From CAWBOV01 sp963790525 (GTDB lineage: Bacteria; Actinomycetota; Actinomycetes; Mycobacteriales; Jatrophihabitantaceae), in assembly GCA_963790525.1 (NCBI GenBank), contig CAWBOV010000003.1, positions 558,001 through 622,000 of the forward strand: a DNA stretch of 64,000 nt. Reading direction: 5' to 3'. Under the pieces are notes generated by a model. It did no database searches. It saw only the letters and a list, made by a program, of their open reading frames with translations, and was not told where the DNA came from. This document shows, piece by piece, positions 1 to 8,036 of the stretch (its first letter is position 1; every line of letters starts with the position of its first letter). A program made the translations under genes and the position numbers.

Positions 1-980
1 GATCAGCGCGCCCGCCTCGGCGGCGTCGTCGAACGGCCCGCCCAGCGTGATCCGGTCGGCGCGGCGGGCGAGTTCGTCCACGAAGCGGTCGTGCAGGCTC
101 TCCTCGACGATCAGGCGGGCGCCGGCCGAGCACACCTGCCCGGAATGCAGGAACACCGCGGTCAGGGCCATGTCGATCGCGGTGTCGAAGTCGGCGTCGG
201 CGAAGACCACGTTGGGGTTCTTGCCGCCGAGTTCCAGCGCCACCCGTTTCACCGTGGGAGCCGCAGCGGCCGAGATGCGTGTGCCGGTGGCCAGGCTCCC
301 GGTGAAGGAGACCAGGTCGACGTCCGGGTGCTCGGTCAGCGGAGCGGCGACCTCGACTCCCGTACCCAGCACCAGGTTCGCGACGCCGGCGGGCAGCCCC
401 GCCTCCTCCAGTGCCCGGACCAGCAGGATCGCCGTCGAGGGGGTGAGTTCGCTGGGCTTGAGGATGAACGTGTTGCCGGCGAGCAGCGCGGGAGCGACCT
501 TCCACGACGCCTGCAGCAGCGGGTAGTTCCACGGGGTGATCAGGGCGCACACGCCCACCGGTTCGAAGACGATCCGGCTGATCGCGTCGGTGCGGCCGGT
601 GTCCACCGATGCGGCCGGCGTCGGTGCCGCCGATGCCGGCGTAGTAGCGCGGCTCGCCAGCACGTCGTCCATGTCGTACTCGGCCTCGACCAGGCGCTTG
701 CCGGTGTCCAGTGCCTCGGCCCGGGCGAAGGCTGCTTCTTGTCGCGCTCGATGAGATCGGCGGACCGGCTCAGCACCGCAGCCGCGCTGCCGCTCCGGCA
801 GGTCGCCGGCCACGGCCCGGCGTCGAAGGAGCCGGCGGGCGGCGGCGATCGCGTCGAGGCTGTCGCGCGGTCGGCCTCGGCCACCGTGGCGACGAGTTCG
901 CCGTCTGCGGGACAGTGGATCTCGCGTACCCGACCGTCGGCGGCGGCTCGCCACCGCCGTCGATGATAAAGATCGTCCAC
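1..980 (-). CDS. betB: betaine aldehyde dehydrogenase (partial, frameshifted)
   Basis: NAD(P)-dependent aldehyde dehydrogenase that would oxidise betaine aldehyde to glycine betaine in the cytoplasm. Reassembled across frames it shows ITPWNYPLLQASWK (around 490-540), ALELGGKNPN (around 211-240) and the catalytic-cysteine segment LHSGQVCSAGARL (around 110-145), the signature of the family. GTG at 980 is preceded by GGGAGG at good spacing, so the N-terminus is present; the C-terminus runs off the left edge. Several one-base indels break the frame, for example after ATAS near 850 and after IERDK near 740. It is divergent from purU and shares its operator. BetB rather than a generic aldehyde dehydrogenase is inferred from the neighbouring betA and betaine monooxygenase. 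Confidence 0.8.
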
Positions 981-1007
981 CGTTCAACCTCCCGATGCCG
1001 AGCCACG

Positions 1008-1022
1008 TTGCGTAACACGCAA
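1008..1022. promoter_or_regulatory. candidate IclR operator, site 1
   Basis: TTGCGTAACACGCAA is a perfect 6-3-6 inverted repeat in the betB/purU divergent promoter region. It is the most symmetric of six related 15-mers in the cluster. Just beyond it, TCTCGT and ACGAGA (1029-1046) form a second inverted repeat of unknown role. Confidence 0.6.
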
Positions 1023-1241
1023 GGATTTTCTCGTCGTGCAACGAGAGTGGATGGGCCGCGTCGGTGCCTGTCAATGGGCTGAGCGCCCCGGCGCGGGGTT
1101 TTTACGCGCTGGTTACGACGTGGCGGTCCCACCAGCGCCGGGGTCCCCTCCCGTGCTTGACGCCGGCGCGCGGAGGCGGGACCCTGTGTTGCGTCTGATG
1201 CTCAGGTTGCGCCATGTGAGAACGCTGTCGAGGAGTCCGCG

Positions 1242-2122
1242 ATGACCGCCCGCCCCGTCCCGGGCACGGAGTTCGTCCTGACCGTGTCGTGCAGCGACAG
1301 GCCGGGTCATGGTTTACGCGGTCAGCAGTTACCTCGATCCGCCAGCATTCGGGCAACATCCTGCAGAGCCAGCAGTTCAACGACCGGGGCAACGCAAGTT
1401 CTTCATGCGCGTGCATTTCGAGGTCGACGGCCGGCCGACATGGACGACCTGCGCGCCGGGTTCGCGGAGGTCGCGGAATCCTTCCAGATGAGCTGGCGCT
1501 GGTCGACGCGGCGACGCCGACCCGCGTCCTGATCATGGTGTCGAAGTTCGGTCACTGCCTCAACGACCTGCTGTTCCGTGCAGCAGAGCGGCGCGCTGAA
1601 CGTCGAGATCCCCGCGATCGTCTCCAACCATCCGACTTCGCCGCGCTGGCGCAGTGCGTACGGCGTCCCGTTCCACCACATCCCGGTGACCCGGCGACGG
1701 CAAGGGCGAGGCCGAGGACGCAGCTGCATGCGATCATCGTGGACCTGGACATCGAACTGGTCGTGCTCGCGCGCTACATGCAGGTGCTCTCGCAGCGACC
1801 TGTGCCGCCGAGCTGCGCGGGCCGGGCGATCAACATCCACCACTCGTTCCTGCCCAGCTTCAAGGGCGCCAAGCCCTACCACCAGGCGCACGAGCGCGGC
1901 GTCAAGCTGATCGGCGCCACCGCCCACTACGTCACCGCCGACCTCGACGAGGGCCCGATCATCGAGCAGGACGTCGCTCGCGTCGACCACACCCTCGACG
2001 CCGCCGACCTCGTCGGCGGCCGGCCGCGACATCGAGGCCCAGGTGCTCGCCGCGCGCCGTCCGCTGGCACACCGAGCGCCGGGTGCTGCTCAACGGCACG
2101 CCGCACCGTCGTCTTCCGCTGA
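1242..2122 (+). CDS. purU: formyltetrahydrofolate deformylase (frameshifted)
   Basis: Hydrolyses 10-formyl-THF to formate and THF. An N-terminal ACT-type segment (DRPG then VYAVSSYL, HSGNILQSQQFND) is followed by RVLIMVSKFGHCLNDLLFR, EIPAIVSNHP, then the formyltransferase core with AINIHHSFLPSFKGAKPYHQA (split across frames), GATAHYVTADLDEGPIIEQ and a VVF terminus, all standard for PurU. ATG 1242 has GAGGAG upstream. The span is 881 nt, not a multiple of three, and at least five shifts are visible. PurU is often found with choline or betaine catabolism genes, where demethylation loads the folate pool with C1 units; that role here is inferred from context. Confidence 0.82.
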
Positions 2123-2144
2123 CGACGCAGTCCCGCTGAACCGG

Positions 2145-2179
2145 CGCCCGGCGACGGTCGGGGGTCGCGTCGCCGGGCG
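2145..2179. terminator. bidirectional terminator between purU and betA
   Basis: Perfect 11-bp stem CGCCCGGCGAC / GTCGCCGGGCG with a 13-nt loop in the 65-bp gap between the converging ends of purU and betA. There is no U-tract on either side, as is common in high-GC actinobacteria. Confidence 0.65.
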
Positions 2180-2187
2180 ACGCTCGC

Positions 2188-3858
2188 TCAGGGCGGAGGA
2201 CTTGGTGTGGCGGTAGAACTGCGCGTCGGACGGCGCGAGCGGGGTGTTGCCGAGGATCAGGTCGGCGGCCTTCTCGGCCAGCATCATCACCGGCGCATAG
2301 ATGTTGCCGTTGGTCACGTAGGGCATCACCGAGGCGTCGACGACCGGACAGCCCCTGCACGCCGTGCACGCCCATCGTCAGCGGGATCGACGACCGACAG
2401 GGCGTCGGTGCCCATCTTCGCGCGTGCAGGACGGGTGCAGCGCGGTCTCGCCGTCCTTCGCGACCCAGTCGAGGATCTGCTCGTCGGTCTCGACCGTCGG
2501 CCCCGGCGAGGTCTCGCCGCCGTTGTAGCGGCGCCAGCGCCGGCTGGTTCAGGATGGTCCGCGCGACGCGGATCGCCTCCACCCATTCACGGCGGTCCTG
2601 CTCGGTGGACAGGTAGTTGAAGCGCAGCGCCGGGTGCACCCGCGGGATCCGGCTGGTGATCTTCACCGAGCCGCGGGCATCGGAGTACATCGGGCCCGAC
2701 GTGCACCTGGTAGCCGTCGCCGCCCGCCGGCGCCGAGCCGTCGTAGCGCACGGCGATGGGCAGGAAATGGAACATCAGGTTCGGGTAGGCGACCTCGTCG
2801 TTGCTGCGAGCGAACCCGCCGGCCTCGAAATGGTTGGTGGCACCCGGGCCGCGCCGGGCGAACAGCCACTCTGCGCCGATCAGCGGGCGGTAGCGCCACT
2901 TCAGGTAGCTTCTGCATCGACACCGGCTGCTTGCAGGCGTACTGGATGTAGACCTCGAGGTGGTCCTGCAGGTTCTCGCCGACGCCGGGCAGGTCGAGCG
3001 ACCACCGGGACGCCGAGGGCGGACAGCTCGGTGGCGTTGCCGATTCCCGAAAGCTGCAGCAGTTGCGGTGTGTTGATCGCGCCGCCGCACAGCACGACCC
3101 GCCCGGCCCGGACGGTTTCGGTCGTGCGGCCCTTGGTGTACTCGACACCGACGGCGCGCGTGCCGTCGAAGAGCACCTTGGTCACCATCGTGCGGGTCTG
3201 GACGGTGAGGTTCGGCCGGTGCATGACCGGATGCAGGTAGGCCCGAGCCGCCGACAGTCGACGGCCCGCGCCGGATGTTGCGGTCGAACTTGGCGAAACC
3301 CTCCTGGCGATAGCCGTTGACGTCGTCGGTGCGCGGGGTAACCGGCCTGCACCGTGGCCTCGAGGAACGCCTCGAACAGCGGATTGGTGGCCGGTCCGCG
3401 CTCCAGGGCCAGCGGCCCGTCGTGGCCGCGGAACTCGTCGTCGGCGGTCGGCCGCCAGGCAGTTCTCCATGCGGTTGAAGTAGGGCAGGCAGTGCGCGTA
3501 GTCCCACGTCTGCATCCCGGGATCGGCGCCCCAGCGCTCGTAGTCCATCGGGTTGCCGCGCTGAAAGATCATTCCGTTGATGCTGCTCGATCCGCCGAGC
3601 ACCTTCCCGCGCGCGTGGTAGATGCGGCGGCCGTTCATGTGCGGTTCGGGCTCGGACTCGTACTTCCAGTCGTAGAACCGGTTCCGATGGGGAAGGTAAG
3701 CGCGGCGGGCATGTGGATGAAGACGTCCCACAGGGAGTCGTTCCGACCGGCCTCGAGGACGAGGACCTTGGTCGCGGATCGGCCGAAAGCCGGTTCGCCA
3801 GCGCCGAACCGGCAGATCCTCCACCGACGATGACGAAGTCGTATTGGCTGGGCGTCAT
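2188..3858 (-). CDS. betA: choline dehydrogenase, GMC oxidoreductase (frameshifted)
   Basis: FAD-dependent oxidation of choline to betaine aldehyde. Start ATG 3858 (MTPSQYDFVIVGGGSAGSA) carries the dinucleotide-binding motif GGGSAGSALANRLS and has GGAGGAT upstream. Further GMC signatures in shifting frames are HARGKVLGGSSSINGMIF, GNPMDYERWGADPGMQTW, VVLCGGAINTPQLLQLSGIG and the C-terminal VTNGNIYAPVMMLAEKAAD. About eight indels interrupt it. The exact stop is uncertain: TGA at 2188-2190 gives 557 codons, close to the usual BetA length, if the last shift is corrected. Other GMC alcohol oxidases look similar, so the choline specificity rests on the betB and gbcA neighbours. Confidence 0.8.
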
Positions 3859-3941
3859 GGGATCCTCCACCCGGGCCGGCTCGCGCATCGATGTGCCGGT
3901 CGTGGGGGAGTGTAGCGAACGGGATCGTATCACGCATCGAT

Positions 3942-3956
3942 TCTCGCTATACGCAA
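3942..3956. promoter_or_regulatory. candidate IclR operator, site 3
   Basis: The minus-strand reading TTGCGTATAGCGAGA matches the left half of the cluster consensus TTGCGYA-N4-GCAA but has a poor right half. It lies between divergent betA and the iclR-type gene. With site 2 it forms the inverted pair ACGCAACT (3951-3958) and AGTTGCGT (3977-3984). Confidence 0.45.
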
Positions 3957-3978
3957 CTGGTCCCGCGCGTGCCTATAG

Positions 3979-3993
3979 TTGCGTCATGAGCAA
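3979..3993. promoter_or_regulatory. candidate IclR operator, site 2
   Basis: TTGCGTCATGAGCAA overlaps the ATG (3986) of the regulator gene itself, which would suit autorepression. It shares the TTGC and GCAA arms and overall 15-bp length with site 1. Confidence 0.5.
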
Positions 3994-4804
3994 CAATGGG
4001 ACGGCGGGTACCGCCGAGCCGCGGTCGAATCCAGCGGAGGCGTCCAGTCGGTGGACCGGGCGGTCAGCGTGCTGGAGATCCTCGCCCGCCGCGGACGGCG
4101 CCGGGGTCAGTGAATCGCCGTCGAGATCGGCGTGCACAAGTCCACCGCGTTCCGGTTGCTCAGCGCGCTCGGAGGACGCGGGTCTGGTCGAACAGGCCCA
4201 GGATCGGGGCAAGTACCAACTGGGGTTCGGGATCCTACGCCTGGCCAGTGCGGTCGCCGGGCGGCTCGACCTCGTCAGGCAGGGCCGACCGCGTCTGCGA
4301 GGAGCTGGCTCATCGAGCTCGGCGAGACGGTCAACCTCGCGGTGATCCGGTCGCACTACGCGGTCAATCTCGACCAGGTCCGCGGTCCCGCGGCGGTGGC
4401 GGCGCAGAACTGGGTCGGGCAGCTGACTCCACTGCACGCCACCTCCAGCGGCAAGATGCATGCTGGCCTATCTGCCGCGGAGCAGACGCGCAAGCTGCTC
4501 GTGAGGACTCGGGGCAGCAAGGAGTATACCGCGAGACACGATCACCACCCGGCGCGCCCTGTAGACGCAGCTCGGCGCCGCGCGCGGAGGACGGCTACGC
4601 GACGACGTTCGAGGAGTACGAGGACGGGCTCAACGCGATCGCCGCGCCGATCCGGGACCACACCGGCGGGTCGTGGCCGCCGTCAGCGTGTCCGGGCCCG
4701 GCTTATCGGCTCGGCAAGCGCCTGATCGCGAGCTGATGGCGCCGGACCGTCGATCGCGGGCCGCGCAGATCAGCCACCGGATGGGCTACCTGACCTGGCG
4801 CTGA
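3986..4804 (+). CDS. IclR family transcriptional regulator (frameshifted)
   Basis: After correcting frames the N-terminus reads SSGGVQSVDRAVSVLEILARRG, then IGVHKSTAFRLLSALEDAG, the winged helix of IclR proteins, then the linker DRGKYQLGFGILRLASAVAG and an effector domain with ETVNLAVIR and LHATSSGK. It ends in ISHRMGYLTWR. Several shifts occur. It sits between betA (divergent) and the Rieske oxygenase (convergent), so it is the obvious local regulator of choline/betaine catabolism. The ligand is unknown; glycine betaine or an intermediate is inferred. ATG 3986 has no clear ribosome binding site and may be leaderless. Confidence 0.8.
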
Positions 4805-4808
4805 GCCG

Positions 4809-5941
4809 TCAGCTCTTCACCGTCGGCGAGGCGTGCCGCAGCCAGTCGTGGAACTCCCCGATGTGGTGCTCGCTGGGGACGAGCACGCCACCGTCGCGTA
4901 GACGCGCGAACTCATCGCCGGCTGGCAGCGCTCGCAGGCGTCGAAGTCCTGCCGGTTGACCCGGTCGAAGAGCTCGACCGAGTTGGCTGAGGTCACGCCC
5001 GCGACTCGACGACGCCGGGCAGGTAGAGCCAGTCGCATTCGATGACGGTGTGGTCCGCGGCGAGCGGGAACATCCGGTGCACGATCACGTGGTCGGGCAC
5101 GATGTTCACGAACACCTGCGGCTTGATCGTGATCGCGTAGTAGCGGCGGTCCTGGTCGGCCGAGACGCCGGGGATCGTGTCCAGCCCCGGCGAACCGTCG
5201 ACCGTGAAGCCCTCGATGTTCTCGCCGAACACCGCGCCGTGGCCGACGAAGTACTGCGCCGCGTAGCCGTCGGCGAATTCCGGGAGCACCTCGGTGAGCT
5301 CCGGGTGGATCGTCGCGCAGTGGTAGCACTCCATGAAGTTCTCGATGATGAGCTTCCAGTTCGCCTTGACGTCGTAGACGATGCGCCGACCGACGCTGAG
5401 GTTGGCGACGTCGTAGTGGTCCAGCGACTCCACGTCACCGAGGCGATCGCGGACAGCGGCGACGACGTCCTCGTCGAAGGAGGGCGGGTCGTCGTCGAGG
5501 CAGACCCAGACGTAGCCGAGCCATTCCCGCACCGCGATCTTCTTGAGCCCGTAGTCGACCCGGTCGATGTCCGGCATCTTCGTCAGGTTGGGGGCGGCGA
5601 TCAGCTTGCCGTCGAGGTCGTAGGTCCAGGCGTGGTACGGACACTGGAACGCCGCGTGCCACCTCGCCGGCGGCCTCCGTGCAGAGGGTCGCGCCGCGAT
5701 GGCGGCAGACGTTGAAGAACGCGCGTACCTCGCCCCCGCGCGAGCGCGAGATCAGCACGCTCTCGCTGCCGACCTGGACCGTCCGGAACGCGCCCGGCTT
5801 GTCCAGGTCGGAAGCGCGCACCGCGCAGAACCACATCTTCTCGAAGATCGCCCTTTGTTCCAGGGCGAAGGTCGCGCCGTCGGTGTAGTAGCTGCCGGGC
5901 AGCGTGGCGATCAGGCTGTCGGGCAGGTCGAGGGTTGTCAC
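4809..5941 (-). CDS. gbcA: Rieske non-heme iron monooxygenase, GbcA type (frameshifted)
   Basis: Large subunit of a ring-hydroxylating-type oxygenase, probably glycine betaine monooxygenase, which demethylates glycine betaine to dimethylglycine and formaldehyde. The Rieske ligands are CRHRG and, in the next frame, CPYHAWTYDLDGKL. The mononuclear iron segment is NWKLIIENFMECYHCATIHPEL, typical of the GbcA/stachydrine demethylase branch rather than aromatic dioxygenases. GTG 5941 has GGAG upstream and gives MTTLDLPDSL. Shifts occur near 5665 and 5000 and again towards the C-terminus, where the corrected end is about SEHHIGEFHDWLRHASPTVKS. Electron donors are probably the next two genes. Confidence 0.78.
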
Positions 5942-5979
5942 CGGGGCACTCCTAGCGTGGTCGGGCGCGCGCAGGAACA

Positions 5980-5994
5980 ATGCGCATTGAGCAA
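5980..5994. promoter_or_regulatory. candidate IclR operator, site 4
   Basis: The minus-strand reading TTGCTCAATGCGCAT lies in the 115-bp gap upstream of the Rieske oxygenase. This suggests the oxygenase has its own regulated promoter besides read-through from the reductase gene. Confidence 0.42.
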
Positions 5995-6056
5995 CAGGTT
6001 TTCCCTGGCGAAACTGAGCATGCGACCGATGTCGGCGGGTGTCAACGCGGGCTCGA

Positions 6057-7221
6057 TCACGCCGGGGCGAGGGGTGTGGCCAGCGCGCGGCGCCAACGGG
6101 TGAACAGCCGGACCTGGTCCACGCCGAGCACGCCGACGGCGGCGCCGTCCCGTCGGTAGACGGCGAGGAAGGAGCCGGACTCGACGTCGCCCTCCTCCAC
6201 GGTGACCGAGTCGGCGAGCGCGGCGTGCCCGGCGAACTGGATGCGCGCGCCGTACTGGTCGGACCAGAAGTACGGCGCCGGGGTGGCCCGTGCGGGGAGC
6301 GCGGTGCCCAGCAGTGCCGCCGCTGCCAGCGCGGGCCGGTCGCGGGCGGCGGTCCAGTGCTCCACGCGGTGGTGCCCGCCGAGGGTCGCGTCGTACCACG
6401 CCGAGCAGTCGCCCACGGCGACCACGTGGGGAACCGTGGTATTCCCTGTCGCGTCGCACTCGACGCCGTTGCCGACCCGCACTCCGCTGCCCGCGAGCCA
6501 CGCGGTGTCGGCGTACGCGCCGATTCCGACCACGACGATGTCGGCCGGAAGGACCCGGCCGTCGGCCAGCTCGACGCCGTGCACCTGCGTCTCGCCGAGC
6601 ACGGCCCGCACACCGACGCCGCAGAGCAGGGTCGTGCCGTTGGCGCGATGCAGCGACGCCACCGACGAGCCGAGCTCGGTGCCGAGCGGCACGGCGAGCG
6701 GGGACGGCGCGGCCTCCACGACGGTGACCTCGAGCCCGAGTGAGCGTGCCGTGGAGGCGACCTCGGAGCCGATGAACCCCGCCCCGATCACCACCAGACG
6801 ACCGCCGGTGCGCAGTGCGACCCGCAGCGCACAGGCGTCGTCGAGCGTGCGCAGGACGTGCACGCCCGCGGGGGTCGCGCCGGGCAGCCGGCGCGCGGTC
6901 GCCCCGGTGGCCAGCACGACGGCGTCGCCCCGCAGCCGGGTGCCGTCGCTCAGCTGGACGGCGCGATCGGCCGGGTCGAGGGCCACGGCCGCCTGTCCCA
7001 GCAGCCAGTGGGCGCCGAGGTCCTCGTCGTCGAGCTCGAGGCCGATGTCGCCGAGTTCGGCGGTTCCGGCGAGGAATTCCTTGGACAGAGGGGGGCGGTC
7101 GTACGGGCGGTGTGTCTCGGCGCCGACCAGGGTCGAGCTCGCCGGCGTAGCCCTGGGCGCGCAGCGCCCGCGCCGTGGAGATGCCGGCGAGGGACGCCCC
7201 GACGACGACGATGTGCTTCAC
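6057..7221 (-). CDS. FAD-dependent ferredoxin reductase (one frameshift)
   Basis: NAD(P)H:ferredoxin reductase of the class that serves Rieske oxygenases. N-terminal FAD motif VVVGASLAGISTARALRAQGY, then after the shift THRPYDRPPLS; NAD motif LVVIGAGFIGSEVASTA; FAD-contact VPHVVAVGDCSAW; and the C-terminal domain PYFWSDQYGARIQFAG. One extra base near 7136 (between GEL and TLVGAE) breaks the frame, and the 1165-nt span is one over a multiple of three, as expected for a single insertion. GTG 7221 overlaps the end of the ferredoxin gene by 4 nt. It lacks a fused 2Fe-2S domain, unlike GbcB of pseudomonads, so the system here is three-component. Confidence 0.85.
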
Positions 7222-7571
7222 GCAGGGCTACGGCCGGGCGCCGCACCAGGAGGCAGGTTGGGGGCCGCGGTGCTCACGACGACGTTGACGACGCCCTCCA
7301 CGACCACGACCTGATGGGTGCGCACGGGGCGCTTCGCAGGTGGCGCGTCCACCTGGCCGGTGCGCAGGTCGAACCGTGACGCGTGCAGCGGGCACTCGAT
7401 CTCACACCCCTCGAGCCACCCGTCGGCCAGGGAGGCGTCCTGATGGGTGCAGGTGTCGTCGATCGCGAACAGCTCGCCGTCATCGGTCCGGAACACGGCG
7501 ATGGGAGGATCGATCTCGACCCGCAGGGCATCACCGGGCGCGAGTGCAGAGAGCTGGCAGATGGCGAGCAT
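7218..7571 (-). CDS. Rieske-type [2Fe-2S] ferredoxin
   Basis: 117-residue soluble ferredoxin with the ligand set CTH (in DDTCTHQDASLADGWLEG) and CPLH (in EIECPLHASRFDLRTG). It would carry electrons from the FAD reductase to the Rieske monooxygenase. The ATG at 7571 has GAGGGG upstream. The frame is intact. Its stop overlaps the reductase start by 4 nt, so the two are translationally coupled. Two candidate IclR operators lie 34-67 bp upstream. Confidence 0.88.
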   Translation of the reverse strand: MLAICQLSALAPGDALRVEIDPPIAVFRTDDGELFAIDDTCTHQDASLADGWLEGCEIECPLHASRFDLRTGQVDAPPAKRPVRTHQVVVVEGVVNVVVSTAAPNLPPGAAPGRSPA

Positions 7572-7604
7572 GGTGCGCCCCTCGCGGTCGTCGCAGATAG
7601 CTGG

Positions 7605-7638
7605 TAGCACGATACGCAACACGCTGCACACTGCGCAA
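7605..7638. promoter_or_regulatory. candidate IclR operators, sites 5 and 6
   Basis: Minus-strand readings TTGCGTATCGTGCTA (7605-7619) and TTGCGCAGTGTGCAG (7624-7638) are tandem, start to start 19 bp apart, directly upstream of the ferredoxin-reductase-oxygenase unit. Both keep TTGCGYA and part of the GCAA arm. Confidence 0.48.
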
Positions 7639-7669
7639 CTGCCTCGCGGTCAGTGGCCACGACGACGAA

Positions 7670-7699
7670 GTGCCCCGCCCGCGTGAGCGGACAGGGCAC
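7670..7699. other. GC-rich hairpin between tiny ORF and ferredoxin gene
   Basis: The minus strand can fold GTGCCC-t-GTCCGC / GCGGGC-g-GGGCAC around a 4-nt loop, 12 pairs with one G-U and one internal mismatch. No U-tract follows. It could be a terminator for the tiny ORF transcript, an attenuator or a processing site. Confidence 0.5.
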
Positions 7700-7705
7700 C
7701 TGGTG

Positions 7706-7726
7706 GGGCTCAGACGTGCTGAGCCC
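7706..7726. other. hairpin directly downstream of the tiny ORF stop
   Basis: GGGCTCA / TGAGCCC, a perfect 7-bp stem with a 7-nt loop, begins 8 nt after the stop of the 11-codon ORF. Together with the hairpin at 7670-7699 it forms a tandem pair on the same transcript. Confidence 0.5.
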
Positions 7727-7734
7727 GGTGGGGA

Positions 7735-7770
7735 CTAGTCGTCCCAGGGACCGTAGTCGTCCTCGATCAT
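7735..7770 (-). CDS. 11-residue acidic peptide ORF
   Basis: ATG at 7770 is preceded by GGAAGGAG with 6-nt spacing, one of the strongest ribosome binding sites in the window, and the ORF encodes MIEDDYGPWDD then TAG. It lies in a 466-bp stretch between the glycosyltransferase gene and the ferredoxin gene and is followed by two hairpins. I do not recognise the peptide. It could be a leader peptide, a minimal ribosomally made precursor (Tyr and Trp three residues apart) or a chance ORF. No radical SAM, P450 or other maturase gene is adjacent. Confidence 0.4.
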   Translation of the reverse strand: MIEDDYGPWDD

Positions 7771-8036
7771 GAGGTACTCCTTCCAACTGCCACCGCTCGC
7801 ACCCGCTCGTCGATATCACGAGAACGCCGGGTCCGGCGGGCTGATCTGTGTTTCCTGCACCGAGCAAGTCTGATGTTCTGCATCATGGTTGCTGGGCCGC
7901 GGGCCGGAGGGAAGATCGTCACTCCAGACAGCCCGTAGGTGGACTGCTCCGTCCAGTGTAGCCGATGTGCGGCGAGGGCCGAGCCAGACCGCCTCGGGGG
8001 AAGCGGACCGGCCCGGCCCTCGGGTCCGGACGGCGG

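Noticed and set aside
1..5941. Programmed frameshifting or pseudogene decay in the catabolic genes
   Set aside because: Shifts are too many, in both directions, without slippery sites, and concentrated at the window edge, while active-site residues are intact. Sequence error explains this better.
7767..7886. 39-codon Arg-rich ORF (MMQNIRLARCRKH start) ending in ATGA overlap with the tiny ORF
   Set aside because: No ribosome binding site and many codons rare in this genome (AGA, CTT, AAA, TCA). The overlap is probably chance in a 5' leader.
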